From: Syntrophomonas sp. DTU019
Lineage (GTDB): Bacteria > Bacillota > Syntrophomonadia > Syntrophomonadales > Syntrophomonadaceae
Reading direction: 5' to 3'
Assembly (NCBI GenBank): GCA_001512785.1
Contig: LFSQ01000124.1
Coordinates: 1 to 46,776, forward strand
Length of the DNA: 46,776 nt
Shown: positions 15,834 through 25,767 of the stretch, piece after piece
How positions within the stretch are numbered: position 1 is the stretch's first letter
How the letters are laid out: each line of letters opens with the position of its first letter
Program-made: the position numbers and the translations under genes
The notes under the pieces: model-generated
Databases searched by the model: none
Told to the model about the DNA's origin: nothing
Seen by the model: the letters and a program-made list of their open reading frames with translations, nothing else

Positions 15834-18221
15834 CTATAAAGTGGACAACGGGTCTATATCTATCTCGATGCGCACCCCGGGCGGAAATCTCAAGCGCCTG
15901 AGGAAAAGCCCTATACTGGCCAACAAGGCGCGATTCTCAGCCTTGACCAACAGTTGCTGCCGGTATTTCCCGCGCAAGCGGCTGATGGGACACGGGGCCG
16001 GCCCCAAGACCATAATATGGTCCTCTTTGGCATCTATTATCTCATAAATTAAGGAAAAAATGTCCTGCCCAATTTGCTGGGCTCTCTCTTCCTGCCCATC
16101 CCAGACCACTATGCGCAGGAGACTGGTGAAAGGCGGGTACTGCAGAATCCTGCGCGATTCGATCTCGGCCTGGTAAAACCCTTCATAATCCTGGAGAGCC
16201 GCCTGCTGAATGACTACATTCTCGGGGTTGTAGGTCTGTATCAAAACCTCCCCGGGCTCCTGCCCCCGGCCGGCCCGGCCGGAGGCCTGCACCACCAGCT
16301 GCAAGGTGCGTTCATAAGCACGAAAATCGGGCAGGTTTAGCGTAACATCAGCATCAACTATCCCCACCAGGCTTACCCCGGGATAATCCAGGCCTTTGGC
16401 TACCATCTGTGTACCGATCAGAATATCTATTTGGCGGGTTTGCATATCATGCAAAAGGCCTTTTTGGTGCCCGGTTTTGCGGCTGCTATCCATATCCAGA
16501 CGTCCAATTCTAGCCTCCGGGAACAGTGCGGCAACCTCGCTCTCCACCTTCTGCGTCCCGAAACCCAGGGGCCTGAGAGCAGATAATCCACAAGCCGGAC
16601 AAACCCCGGTAACCTCCTGCTTATAGTCGCAGTAATGACATAAGTAGCAATTGCTGTCCTGATGATAGCTCAAGGACACTGCACAGCAGGGGCACATGAA
16701 GCTCTGGCCGCAGGCCTGGCATATGGTTATTGGTGAATACCCGCGGCGGTTCAGAAACAGTATGATCTGCTGTCCATGCTGTAACCTGGTGGCTATGGCT
16801 TCTTTAAGCTCAGCTGAAATGGCCGTATGGCGCCCCTGGCGATAATGCCGGCGCATATCGATGATTTTTACTCGCGGTAAACAGGCCGGTGCGATGCGGC
16901 CCGGCAGTTTCAGCAACCTGTACTCGCCGGTCAGGGCCTTATAATAGCTTTCCAGGGATGGGGTAGCACTGCCCAGGATCACGGTGGCCTTCTCCTGCCT
17001 GGCTCTGGCCAGTGCTACTTCCCGGGCATGATAGCGCGGGGTTTCTTCCTGCTTGTAGGTGGTTTCGTGCTCTTCATCCAGGATGATCAGGCCCAGCCGT
17101 TTAACGGGGGCAAAGATGGCTGAGCGGGTGCCCAACACCACCTGAGCCAGCCCCTCTTGAATCCGCTGCCAGTTCTGATAACGCTCGCCATCCGGCATCT
17201 GACTGTGCAAAACCGCCAATCCGGGAAAACGGGCCTGAAAAACCTGTTCCACATGCCTGGTCAAGGCTATCTCCGGAACCAGCATTATGGCCTGCCTGCC
17301 GCTGTCCAGCACTTGTTGAATGGCCTGCAGATATATCTCCGTCTTCCCGCTGGCAGTGACCCCATGCAAAAGCCAGGCCGTGTACTGGCTTTTTTTCAGG
17401 CCGGGCGTAAGCTCAGCCATAACCGCCTCTTGCTCCGGGGTCAGAACCTTCTTTTCGGCTGCAGCACCAGCCGCAGGGGGATCGGTAAGGCGCAGCCAGC
17501 CTTTTTTCAGCAAGGCTTTGAGGCTGGATTTGGGCACCATCTTTTCCAGGGCCCGGGCCTCGATCAAGCCCTTTTGCCGGCAGATGCGCAATGCCTCGGC
17601 CTGTCTGGGAGCCAGTCTGGATAACGAGTCCTCCTCTGTTTCAGGAGCACAGTCACCAAGAGCATAATACTGCTCCGTTATGGCTGGAGACATTTTATAA
17701 TTGCTGGACAATGCTATCCAGCCCTGTTCCATCAAGAGCTGCAATTCACTTGGCGTTGCTAAACCCAAAGCCTGCTGGTATTCCAGCTGCCCGCAACTCC
17801 ACAGCTGCTCCATCAGCTCTAAAGCAGCGGGGCTGAGATTTTGGCAGTGGTGATCTTCACCCCGCTCCACCAAAGGTATGATTACTCGCCCGCCTTTGCG
17901 GTGCAGCGGTCTGGGGAGCATGTTGTTGAGAGCTACGGAAAGGGGGCATATATAGCTATCTGCTATCCAGCGGGCCAGGCTCAGCATGCCGGAGTCTATA
18001 ACCGGCTTTTGATCAAGCACCTGCAGGAGCGGCTTGATTTCCTGTCCCGCATCCAGGACCGTATCTGCCACAACATAGCCTTCTACCATATGGCTGCCCA
18101 ATTCAACCAGTACCCGCCTGCCAAACAGCTCATGTCCGGCCAGATACTCGGGCACCCGGTAGGTAAAATAATTATCCATACGAGAAGTGGGCAGATTGAT
18201 CAGAACTTGCACACCGCGCAT
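15834..18221 (-). CDS. priA: Primosomal replication restart helicase PriA
   Basis: 3'-5' helicase that reloads the replisome at stalled forks. An N-terminal DNA-binding domain (start VQVLINLP) is followed by the DEAH-like helicase: Walker A GVTASGKTE, DEEH in ILDEEHE, GSATPSLES, and late motifs GTQMVAKGLDYP and QASGRAGRG. Between them is the zinc domain, rich in CxxC pairs (CQACG, CPCC, CYLC, CDYK, CPACG). ATG 18221 (795 residues) is preceded by AAAAAGGG; a GTG at 18251 has no SD. Confidence 0.95.
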   Translation of the reverse strand: MRGVQVLINLPTSRMDNYFTYRVPEYLAGHELFGRRVLVELGSHMVEGYVVADTVLDAGQEIKPLLQVLDQKPVIDSGMLSLARWIADSYICPLSVALNNMLPRPLHRKGGRVIIPLVERGEDHHCQNLSPAALELMEQLWSCGQLEYQQALGLATPSELQLLMEQGWIALSSNYKMSPAITEQYYALGDCAPETEEDSLSRLAPRQAEALRICRQKGLIEARALEKMVPKSSLKALLKKGWLRLTDPPAAGAAAEKKVLTPEQEAVMAELTPGLKKSQYTAWLLHGVTASGKTEIYLQAIQQVLDSGRQAIMLVPEIALTRHVEQVFQARFPGLAVLHSQMPDGERYQNWQRIQEGLAQVVLGTRSAIFAPVKRLGLIILDEEHETTYKQEETPRYHAREVALARARQEKATVILGSATPSLESYYKALTGEYRLLKLPGRIAPACLPRVKIIDMRRHYRQGRHTAISAELKEAIATRLQHGQQIILFLNRRGYSPITICQACGQSFMCPCCAVSLSYHQDSNCYLCHYCDYKQEVTGVCPACGLSALRPLGFGTQKVESEVAALFPEARIGRLDMDSSRKTGHQKGLLHDMQTRQIDILIGTQMVAKGLDYPGVSLVGIVDADVTLNLPDFRAYERTLQLVVQASGRAGRGQEPGEVLIQTYNPENVVIQQAALQDYEGFYQAEIESRRILQYPPFTSLLRIVVWDGQEERAQQIGQDIFSLIYEIIDAKEDHIMVLGPAPCPISRLRGKYRQQLLVKAENRALLASIGLFLRRLRFPPGVRIEIDIDPLSTL

Positions 18222-18338
18222 GTTTACCCTTTTTCCGTTTGCATAGAACACGATGCCGCAGATGGATGCGACTCAGCCTTTAGGGCTGTATACGCCGTCT
18301 CCTACCTGCGGCGGCACAACAATATGAAAAACTACTGC

Positions 18339-19529
18339 TCATAGTCCGGCTTGCTGTCTTAAGGTTTCCGCTTTATCGATTCTCTCCCAGGTAAAGTCGG
18401 GATCATTGCGGCCAAAGTGGCCATAAACCGCGGTCTTTTTATAAATAGGCCTTCTTAACTGGAGATTTTTGATTATGGCCCCGGGCCGGAGGTCAAAATT
18501 CTGATTGATCAGCTCAATAATCCTCTCATTGGGAATCCTGCCGGTACCAAAGGTTTCTACCATCACCGCTACCGGGCGGGCCACCCCAATGGCGTAGGCC
18601 AGCTGAATCTCGCAGCGGTCGGCTATTCCCGCGGCAACGATGTTTTTGGCCACATAGCGAGCTGCATAGGCGGCCGAGCGGTCTACTTTGGTGGGATCTT
18701 TTCCGGAAAAAGCCCCACCCCCGTGACGGGCCATTCCGCCATAAGTGTCCACTATGATCTTGCGCCCGGTCAGCCCACAGTCCCCCTGCGGGCCGCCAAC
18801 CACAAAACGCCCGGTGGGGTTGATTAAAAAACGAGTCTTTTCATCCAGCATGGCTGCAGGCACAACCGGCTTGATAACATGCTCCACCACATCCCGCTGA
18901 ATCGTGGCATGATCCGCTTGGGGGTGGTGCTGGCAGGAAACCACGATGGTATCCACCCGCACCGGTTTGTTGTCAACATACTCCACCGTGACCTGAGTTT
19001 TGCCATCGGGGCGCAGATAGTCGATGATTTGCTGTTTACGCACTACGGAGAGGCGTTGGGCCAGCTTATGAGCCAGCATGATCGGCATGGGCATAAACTC
19101 TTCAGTCTCATTGCTGGCATAGCCAAACATCATGCCCTGATCACCGGCACCCAGGTTTGCATATTCGCCATTACCGGTGTCCCCGCTTTTAGCCTCCCAG
19201 GACTGGTTGACTCCCAGGGCTATATCGCAGGATTGCTCGTCTATGGTGGTAATCACCGCACAGGTGTCGGCATCGAAGCCGAATTTGGCACGAGTATAGC
19301 CGATTTCCCTGACCGTCTGCCGTACCAGCTTGGGTATGTCCACATAGCATTCACAGGTGATCTCCCCTGAAACCATGACCAATCCGGTAGTGACAAGGGT
19401 TTCTGCTGCCACCCGGCCATTGGGATCCTCGGCCAAAATGGCGTCCAATATAGTATCAGAAATCTGATCCGCTATCTTGTCGGGATGCCCTTCAGTTACA
19501 GATTCGGATGTAAAAAGTGTTTTGGTCAC
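18339..19529 (-). CDS. metK: S-adenosylmethionine synthetase
   Basis: Makes SAM from methionine and ATP. Signature sequences: [12 protein letters not shown] at the N-terminus, [12 protein letters not shown] in the middle, and [17 protein letters not shown]. The 396-residue length is normal. The start is GTG 19529 with AAGGAG about 10 nt upstream. It lies only 27 nt after coaBC, so there is no room for a SAM riboswitch. Its place inside this operon next to SAM-using RNA methyltransferases (rlmN, rsmB) is a departure from the Bacillus gene order. Confidence 0.97.
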   Translation of the reverse strand: MTKTLFTSESVTEGHPDKIADQISDTILDAILAEDPNGRVAAETLVTTGLVMVSGEITCECYVDIPKLVRQTVREIGYTRAKFGFDADTCAVITTIDEQSCDIALGVNQSWEAKSGDTGNGEYANLGAGDQGMMFGYASNETEEFMPMPIMLAHKLAQRLSVVRKQQIIDYLRPDGKTQVTVEYVDNKPVRVDTIVVSCQHHPQADHATIQRDVVEHVIKPVVPAAMLDEKTRFLINPTGRFVVGGPQGDCGLTGRKIIVDTYGGMARHGGGAFSGKDPTKVDRSAAYAARYVAKNIVAAGIADRCEIQLAYAIGVARPVAVMVETFGTGRIPNERIIELINQNFDLRPGAIIKNLQLRRPIYKKTAVYGHFGRNDPDFTWERIDKAETLRQQAGL

Positions 19530-19556
19530 CCTGGTTCATCTCCTTAACAATTGGTT

Positions 19557-20759
19557 CTACATCATGGCAATTACTTTATCAATAATAGCCGCTGCAACAT
19601 CCCTTTTACTCATTTTGGGTAAGGGTGTCACCTCTCCATGGCGGTCGATCAATGTGACGATATTGGTATCAACGGCAAATCCCGCCCCGTCCATGGTTAT
19701 ATCATTGGCTACGATAAAATCCAGATTCTTGGCAATTAGTTTCTTGCGCGCATTTTCCAGCACATCCTCGGTTTCAGCGGCAAAACCCACCATTATCTGC
19801 CCGGGCTGCTTTTTGCCCCCCAGGGTCTTCAAAATATCGGGGGTGCTTACCAGTTCAAGCACCAGCGACTGCTTTTTACCTTCGAGTTTCTTTATTTTCT
19901 GCTCAGCGGCTCGGGCTACGGTGAAGTCGCCCACTGCGGCGGCGCCGATTATTATATCGCAGGCCGGCTGGTATTGCATCATGATTTCACACATTTCCTC
20001 GGCTCCCCACACGGAAACCAGTTTGACCCCTCGGGGCGGCTCCAAATGAGTCCTGCCGCTGACCAGTATCACATCCGCTCCGCGGGCCGCCGCTTCTTCC
20101 GCCAGAGCATAGCCCATCTTGCCGGTACCGCGGTTGGTGATGAAACGCACCGGGTCAATATTCTCACAGGTTGTCCCGGCATTCACCAGGACCCTTTTTC
20201 CCATTAAATCAGTTCGCGGATAGAGCAGGCATTTAATCTTTTCATATATGAGATCGACCTCCGGAAGCCGGCCTTCACCGGTTACCCCGCAGGCCAGCAG
20301 GCCGCTCTCTGGCTCCATGAAATGTACCCCGCTGTTCATGAGCTTTTTAATGTTTTCCTGCACCATAGCATTCCTGTACATATTGGTGTTCATGGCCGGG
20401 ACTACCAGGACCGGGGCGGTGTTGGCCAGGACAATGGTAGAGAGCAGATCATCAGCCAGGCCGTGAGCCATCTTGGCGATAAAGTTGGCGGTAGCCGGTG
20501 CAATCACCAGGAGATCCAATTGCTCGGCCACACCGATATGCTGCACTTTCCATTGGCTGGACGGTGCCCACATATCAGTCAATACCTCGCGCCCCGACAG
20601 GGTTTGCATGGTCATCGGGGTGATAAATCTTGTAGCCGCTTCAGTCATAATAACGATGACATCTATATCCTGTTCATCTTTTTTCAGTTTGCTGACTAAA
20701 TCCGCTATTTTATAAGCGGCAATACTTCCGGTTATTCCAATTCCTACTGTTCTTGGCAT
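19557..20759 (-). CDS. coaBC: Phosphopantothenoylcysteine synthetase/decarboxylase
   Basis: Two steps of coenzyme A synthesis. The N-terminal flavin-dependent decarboxylase (about 1-180) has GITGSIAAYK, the catalytic His in VQHIGVAE, the PATANFIAKMAHGLADDLLS flavin region and PAMNTNMY. The C-terminal synthetase (about 185-400) has NAGTTCENIDPVR and the TNRGTGKMG nucleotide motif. ATG 20759 follows the rpoZ stop by one base and has AAGGAGG upstream; a start at 20783 is rejected. Confidence 0.96.
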   Translation of the reverse strand: MPRTVGIGITGSIAAYKIADLVSKLKKDEQDIDVIVIMTEAATRFITPMTMQTLSGREVLTDMWAPSSQWKVQHIGVAEQLDLLVIAPATANFIAKMAHGLADDLLSTIVLANTAPVLVVPAMNTNMYRNAMVQENIKKLMNSGVHFMEPESGLLACGVTGEGRLPEVDLIYEKIKCLLYPRTDLMGKRVLVNAGTTCENIDPVRFITNRGTGKMGYALAEEAAARGADVILVSGRTHLEPPRGVKLVSVWGAEEMCEIMMQYQPACDIIIGAAAVGDFTVARAAEQKIKKLEGKKQSLVLELVSTPDILKTLGGKKQPGQIMVGFAAETEDVLENARKKLIAKNLDFIVANDITMDGAGFAVDTNIVTLIDRHGEVTPLPKMSKRDVAAAIIDKVIAMM

Positions 20760-20760
20760 G

Positions 20761-20976
20761 TCAGGCCTCCTTGGATGTAGCATCAGGCATCAGTTTCAAA
20801 GTTACCTTACCTTTGGTAATCTCGTCCAGCGCTTCGGTGACCATAGTGGATAAACGGTTGTTTTCATCATTTTTGTTTTGCTCTGACAAGACCCGGGCAC
20901 GCTTGGCTACTGCCACCACTACTGCATATTTGCTGGAGGCAATATTCATTATATCTTTGGTAGAAGGAGGTATCAC
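20761..20976 (-). CDS. rpoZ: RNA polymerase omega subunit
   Basis: Small subunit that helps fold and stabilise the beta' subunit. The SKYAVVVAVAKRARVL segment, LSTMVTEALDEITKGKV and the short length fit omega. I prefer GTG 20976 (71 residues) because the SD GGGGTGAT then lies about 7 nt upstream; the TTG at 20982 would leave almost no spacing. It sits between gmk and coaBC as in most Firmicutes. Confidence 0.92.
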   Translation of the reverse strand: MIPPSTKDIMNIASSKYAVVVAVAKRARVLSEQNKNDENNRLSTMVTEALDEITKGKVTLKLMPDATSKEA

Positions 20977-20982
20977 GAGCAA

Positions 20983-21573
20983 TCACCCCAGATTCAAGTT
21001 TTTTCTTTTACAGCGTTCCGCAGTTATAATGGAACGGACCTTTTCAACCGCATCCTCAATACGATCATTGACTACAATGTAATCGTAGTATTTCATATGG
21101 GCCATTTCCTCTTGACAGGCTGCCAGACGAATTTGAATACTCTGCTCAGAGTCATTGCCCCGCCCGCACAAGCGCCTGCTAAGCTCTTCTATGGTGGGCG
21201 GGGCAATAAAAATAAACACCCCTTCGGGCATTTTTTCCTTAACCTGTAAAGCCCCTTGAATGTCGATCTCCAACAACACGTCATTGCCCTGGGAGAGCAT
21301 GGTAGTCACATATTCTTTGGGCGTACCGTACAGGTTTCCATAAACCAAAGCCCATTCCAACAGTTCATCATTGTCTATCATCTGTTGAAAACGGGCTGGG
21401 TCGGTAAAGAAATAATCCTGGCCATCGATTTCACCCTCGCGCGGTGGACGGGTAGTTGCTGAAACCGAAACGTGAATGTCCTCAACCAGCGGCATGAGCG
21501 TGCTTCTCACTGTGCCTTTGCCTACTCCAGAAGGCCCGGATATTACAAAAAGGATGCCCTTTCTAGTAAACAA
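20983..21573 (-). CDS. gmk: Guanylate kinase
   Basis: Phosphorylates GMP to GDP. P-loop SGPSGVGKGT near residue 12, the GMP-binding TTRPPREGEIDGQDYFF segment, EWALVYGNLYGTP, and DIDIQGA-like LEIDIQGALQV are all present. Length 196 is typical. TTG 21573 has AGGAAGTG about 7 nt upstream. The stop is directly next to rpoZ. Confidence 0.96.
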   Translation of the reverse strand: MFTRKGILFVISGPSGVGKGTVRSTLMPLVEDIHVSVSATTRPPREGEIDGQDYFFTDPARFQQMIDNDELLEWALVYGNLYGTPKEYVTTMLSQGNDVLLEIDIQGALQVKEKMPEGVFIFIAPPTIEELSRRLCGRGNDSEQSIQIRLAACQEEMAHMKYYDYIVVNDRIEDAVEKVRSIITAERCKRKNLNLG

Positions 21574-21594
21574 TTACAAGCACTTCCTAAAAGC

Positions 21595-21855
21595 TTATAC
21601 TTCCTCGTTAATATCCTTCGAAGTAAGTCGATTGGCAACCGTTTCCGGCTGAACCGCGGAGAGAATGACATGCGCGCTATCAGCGATGATAACCGCTCTG
21701 GTCCTGCGGCCATAAGTGGCATCGATAAGGACGCCCTTTTCCCTGGCCTCCTGAATAATCCTTTTGATCGGCGCTGATTCCGGACTGACAATGGCCACTA
21801 TGCGGTTAGCCGCCACTATGTTGCCGAAGCCGATATTAACCAATTTGATATCCAT
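21595..21855 (-). CDS. remA: Extracellular matrix / biofilm regulator RemA (DUF370)
   Basis: DNA-binding protein that in Bacillus activates matrix and osmoprotection genes. The 86-residue product has the family's signature [25 protein letters not shown] and [16 protein letters not shown]. It lies between yicC and gmk, the conserved position. The obvious SD (AGGAGGTGG) is about 19 nt before ATG 21855; a small CCGG/CCGG hairpin in between could bring it closer. No alternative start fits the family. Confidence 0.94.
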   Translation of the reverse strand: MDIKLVNIGFGNIVAANRIVAIVSPESAPIKRIIQEAREKGVLIDATYGRRTRAVIIADSAHVILSAVQPETVANRLTSKDINEEV

Positions 21856-21885
21856 ATTACCCGGATTAACCGGTCCACCTCCTAG

Positions 21886-22764
21886 TTACTCAATATTCTG
21901 CAACTGCTCACGAATCTTCTCCAGTTCTGCTTTGACTTCAACCACAACCCGGTTCATCTCCAGGTCATTGGCTTTAGAAGAAACCGTATTAATCTCTCGG
22001 AACATCTCCTGAACCAGGAAATCGCACTTACGTCCCACCGGTTCATTTGAATGCATCAATTCCTCCAGATGCGCAATATGGCTCTTCAGCCGAACCATTT
22101 CCTCGGTAACACTGACACGATCGGCGAACAAGGCCACTTCCTGCAGGATCCGCTGTTCATCCATCGCTTCATTGCCAAGCAGTTCAGCGATACGGCTTTT
22201 AAGCTTGTTTTGATATTCCTGCACAACTAGCGGAGAGCGGGCTTCCAATACTTCCACGGCTTGCAAAATCACCTGATTACGAGCCAGTATATCCCGGCTC
22301 AGGTTGATGCCTTCGCGGGTGCGCATTTCGATCAGGCTTGCCAGGGCCTGGCTTATCGCCTCTCGGACTACCTGCCAGACCACGTCCAGGTTTTCTTCCT
22401 CATCCTCCAGGCTAAAAACCTCAGGGAGCCTAAATACGTCAATTACGCTTATTTCCGGTGAAATATTTAGATTTTCTGCTAATTCCTTCAAATAGTTATA
22501 ATAAGCTAAAGCCAATCCTTTGTCAACCTTAATGGTTCGCTGCGAATCATCGGATTTTTCAATATTCAAGCTGATCTCGATACGCCCCCGGGTGAGCTTT
22601 TGCTTTACCTCTTCCTTGACCTTTTCTTCCAGGATGCTGTAACGCCGCGAGGTGCGTATATGGACATCAAGAAAACGGTGATTGACACCGCGAATCTCAC
22701 AACTAACCATATAACCCAGACCGCCAACCTGGCTGCGGCCAAAGCCGGTCATACTCCGTACCAT
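21886..22764 (-). CDS. yicC: YicC/YloC family endoribonuclease
   Basis: The family is now regarded as endoribonucleases involved in small-RNA turnover. The 292-residue protein begins MVRSMTGFGRS and has the family's SCEIRGVNHRFLD and RGRIEISL segments, plus the C-terminal DUF1732 region with RLKSHIAHL, GRKCDFLVQEMFREINT and SSKANDLE. ATG 22764 (SD AGAAGGG, 9 nt) is chosen; a start at 22809 lacks support. It is the first gene of the long minus-strand operon that runs to rpe. Confidence 0.93.
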   Translation of the reverse strand: MVRSMTGFGRSQVGGLGYMVSCEIRGVNHRFLDVHIRTSRRYSILEEKVKEEVKQKLTRGRIEISLNIEKSDDSQRTIKVDKGLALAYYNYLKELAENLNISPEISVIDVFRLPEVFSLEDEEENLDVVWQVVREAISQALASLIEMRTREGINLSRDILARNQVILQAVEVLEARSPLVVQEYQNKLKSRIAELLGNEAMDEQRILQEVALFADRVSVTEEMVRLKSHIAHLEELMHSNEPVGRKCDFLVQEMFREINTVSSKANDLEMNRVVVEVKAELEKIREQLQNIE

Positions 22765-22830
22765 GCTGCACAACCCTTCTGTAATTGATGGTAAATATGA
22801 TTGGGGCAATCATTTCTCCGCACGCATTTA

Positions 22831-22836
22831 ATTATA
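22831..22836 (-). promoter_or_regulatory. Candidate -10 element for the yicC operon
   Basis: A perfect TATAAT on the minus strand lies about 67 bp before yicC. No clear -35 is present at 16-18 bp, so the assignment rests mainly on the -10 and on position. Confidence 0.4.
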
Positions 22837-22873
22837 CACTATTAAAAGAAGCTATGCCCTTGATTAAGTGATT

Positions 22874-25582
22874 TTAGTCAACCGCCAGAGGTGCCGGTCT
22901 TAAGACACCTTTCCACAGATATGTCAAATAGCGCCACAACAGCCTGCTGCCGGTTACTATCAGGATGAAAAGCCATTGCCACCCATTCAGGGCACAGGTG
23001 GAAAAAACACCCTGCAAAGCCGGCAGGTATAATATCGCAAGATGCATGGATATGGAAATACAGACCGCCAGGACCAGAAAGCGGTTATTGAAAAAGCCCA
23101 GTTCAAACGGGGAATAGCGTTCCGAGCGACACTCGAAAACATAGCACAGCTGGGCGAAAACCAGTGTAGTTAAGGCCATGCTGCGCGCCAGGATAAGCGG
23201 TTGGCTGTGATTGAGCCAGGAGGCCGTGGCCATGCCTACAACATAGGCCACCAGGGTGACGGCAGCGATATAAAACCCCCGGCTGACGATAATCCATCCC
23301 AGTTTGCGGGCAAAAATACTCTCATTGGGCGGACGGGGTTTATGCTTCATAATGCCGGGTTCAGGCGGCTCTAAACCCAAAGCCATAGCCGGCAAACCGT
23401 CAGTTATGAGGTTGACCCACAGGATTTGAATAGGCAGCATGGGCATGGGCATGGCCATCAAGGAAGCCAGAAACATTACCAGAACCTCGCCTATATTGCA
23501 GCCCAACAGATAGCGCATGAATTTGCGGATATTGTCATAAATGGCCCGTCCTTCATGCACCGCTTTGACAATGGTAGAAAAATCGTCATCAGCCAGAATC
23601 ATCGCTGCAGCCTCTTTGCTCACATCGGTACCGGCGATGCCCATGGCCACACCGATATCCGCCGCCTTTAATGCCGGGGCGTCGTTGACCCCGTCACCGG
23701 TCATGGCCACTACATGCTGCCGTCCTTGCAAAACCCTGACAATGCGATATTTATGCTGGGGAGAAACCCTGGCAAATACCCGGGAGTGGATTGCACCGCG
23801 GTACAGCTCATGGTCACTCATTTGGTCAATTTGTGCCCCGGTAATGACTGCTTCGCCGCCAATGCCTACCTGCTCAGCAATAGCCCGGGCAGTGAAGGGA
23901 TGGTCACCGGTAATCATCACCGGTATAATACCGGCCTGTGTGCACTGCTGCACCGACTGTACGACCCCTGGCCGGGGCGGGTCTACAATCCCGCATATGC
24001 CCAACAGGATCAGATTTGATTCCAGGTCGCGGTCACTGGCCGTCTGTGCTTCTTGAAGGCCTATGTCGCGAAAAGCAAAACCCAAAACCCGCATGGCCTG
24101 TTGTGCCCACTCGTCCTGCAGCAGCCTCAGTTTTTCCCGGTGTTCAGGGCGGATGGGGGTGACACCGCCTTTGGCCATGACCATGGAACAGCAGGGCAAG
24201 AGTGCTTCCAGGGCGCCTTTGGTCAGGACCTGGGGCTGGCTCTCCCCGGCAGTGACCACAGTCATCATTTTGCGCTCCGAATCGAAGGGATATTCCCTGA
24301 TCCGCTGGCGTTCTCCCCGGCCAAGACCGGCTTTGATGGCCAGAACCTTTAAAGCTCCTTCAGTAGGATCACCCTGTATGATGTCCTCGCCATTGATCTT
24401 ATCCGTATAGGCATTATTGCAATAATAGGCCACCTGCAGCAACTGTTTTAAGGCCTGGTCGGCCGTGGGCAAGAACGGCTGGCCATTCCACAAAAAACCA
24501 CCCTGCGGTGCATAGCCTGCACCTTCCACCTCGATTACTTTTTCCAGGGTGGCGGCTCTTTTTACCGTCATCTTGTTCTGGGTCAAGGTCCCGGTTTTGT
24601 CAGAACAGATAACGGTGGTGCAACCCAGGGTTTCAACCGCGGCCAAACGCCTGATAATAGCGTGGTTTTTGGCCATGCGCTGCACCCCCAGGGCTAAGAC
24701 CACGGTGACAATAGCCGGCAAGCCTTCGGGAATGGCGGCCACCGCCAGGCTAATGCCGGTCAAAAGCATGATCATCAGTTCCTCGCCACGGTAAATCCCG
24801 AGCACTGTGACCAGGCAGCACACCGCCAGGCAGATTACTATCAACACTTTGCCCAGCTGATCCAGTTTGAGCTGCAGCGGGGTGGGGGCTGGCTTGGTCT
24901 CCGCGATCATTTGCGCAATCTGTCCCATCACGGTGCGCATACCGGTTTCAACCACAATAGCAGTTCCCCGCCCGCGGGTGACTGAGGTCCCCATAAAGGC
25001 CATATTGCTCCGCTCTGCCAGAGGGGTGTCGGCTTCCAGCAGTTGGTCGGCCTGCTTGCTCACCGGAATGGATTCACCCGTCAAGAGGGATTCATCAATC
25101 TCCAAATTGCTGCTTGAGACCAGGCGAAGGTCAGCCGGAACCTTATCCCCGGCTTCCAGGAATACCACATCCCCCGGAACCAATTCCTGGGCCGGTACTT
25201 TACAACGCTGGCCCTCCCTGAGAACCATGGCATAAGGCGAGGCCATTTTCTTAATCTCTTCCAGAGATCGTTCCGCACGGTATTCTTGAACAAAGCCCAA
25301 AAGCGCGTTGAGGACTACAATGGCCATGATGGTGATGGCATCGGCCATATTGCCTATCAGTCCGGATATGACCGTGGCAGCTAACAACACCAAAACCATG
25401 GTATCAGTAAATTGTCTCAGCAACATGGTCAGGGGGTTTTGTTTACTTGCTTGCTCCAGGATGTTGGGATAGATTTTCTGCAGATTTCGCACCTGATGCG
25501 AAGAGAGCCCGCTTTCAAGCCCGGTGCCGAGTTTGGCGATGGTTTGCGGTACAGTGGTTTGATGCCACCAGATTTTGCTCAT
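22874..25582 (-). CDS. Calcium-transporting P-type ATPase (SERCA/PMR1 type)
   Basis: P2A-type cation pump, probably exporting Ca2+ from the cytoplasm. Motifs: TGES near residue 165 (actuator domain), PEGLPAIV in TM4 (Ca2+ site), CSDKTGTLTQ with the phosphorylated Asp near 328, and MTGDGVNDAPALKAADIGVAMG near 628. N-terminal cation-ATPase domain and about ten membrane helices, including a C-terminal six-helix block with NLITDGLPAMALGLEP. ATG 25582 (902 residues) has GGGGG 8 nt upstream. It is not part of the conserved cluster around yicC and looks like an insertion into the local order. About 185 bp upstream (25583-25767) hold no gene I can see. Confidence 0.93.
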   Translation of the reverse strand: MSKIWWHQTTVPQTIAKLGTGLESGLSSHQVRNLQKIYPNILEQASKQNPLTMLLRQFTDTMVLVLLAATVISGLIGNMADAITIMAIVVLNALLGFVQEYRAERSLEEIKKMASPYAMVLREGQRCKVPAQELVPGDVVFLEAGDKVPADLRLVSSSNLEIDESLLTGESIPVSKQADQLLEADTPLAERSNMAFMGTSVTRGRGTAIVVETGMRTVMGQIAQMIAETKPAPTPLQLKLDQLGKVLIVICLAVCCLVTVLGIYRGEELMIMLLTGISLAVAAIPEGLPAIVTVVLALGVQRMAKNHAIIRRLAAVETLGCTTVICSDKTGTLTQNKMTVKRAATLEKVIEVEGAGYAPQGGFLWNGQPFLPTADQALKQLLQVAYYCNNAYTDKINGEDIIQGDPTEGALKVLAIKAGLGRGERQRIREYPFDSERKMMTVVTAGESQPQVLTKGALEALLPCCSMVMAKGGVTPIRPEHREKLRLLQDEWAQQAMRVLGFAFRDIGLQEAQTASDRDLESNLILLGICGIVDPPRPGVVQSVQQCTQAGIIPVMITGDHPFTARAIAEQVGIGGEAVITGAQIDQMSDHELYRGAIHSRVFARVSPQHKYRIVRVLQGRQHVVAMTGDGVNDAPALKAADIGVAMGIAGTDVSKEAAAMILADDDFSTIVKAVHEGRAIYDNIRKFMRYLLGCNIGEVLVMFLASLMAMPMPMLPIQILWVNLITDGLPAMALGLEPPEPGIMKHKPRPPNESIFARKLGWIIVSRGFYIAAVTLVAYVVGMATASWLNHSQPLILARSMALTTLVFAQLCYVFECRSERYSPFELGFFNNRFLVLAVCISISMHLAILYLPALQGVFSTCALNGWQWLFILIVTGSRLLWRYLTYLWKGVLRPAPLAVD

Positions 25583-25767
25583 AATAGGCCCCCGTTTGCT
25601 TTTTAGCATTCTTATTCAAGCAATCGGGGCCTAAGAACGGGAGACATGCCGGCGATTCCTGACAAGTCTTGCCAGGCTGGCGGTTTAAGCGAGATGAAAT
25701 TGCAAGCCGAGCGGGGGTTGGCAATCAAGCCCGAAAACAATCGGACAGCGGATAACAGCGGTGACTA

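Noticed and set aside
19530-19556. Possible SAM riboswitch for metK.
   Set aside because: Only 27 nt separate coaBC and metK, too short for any SAM aptamer.
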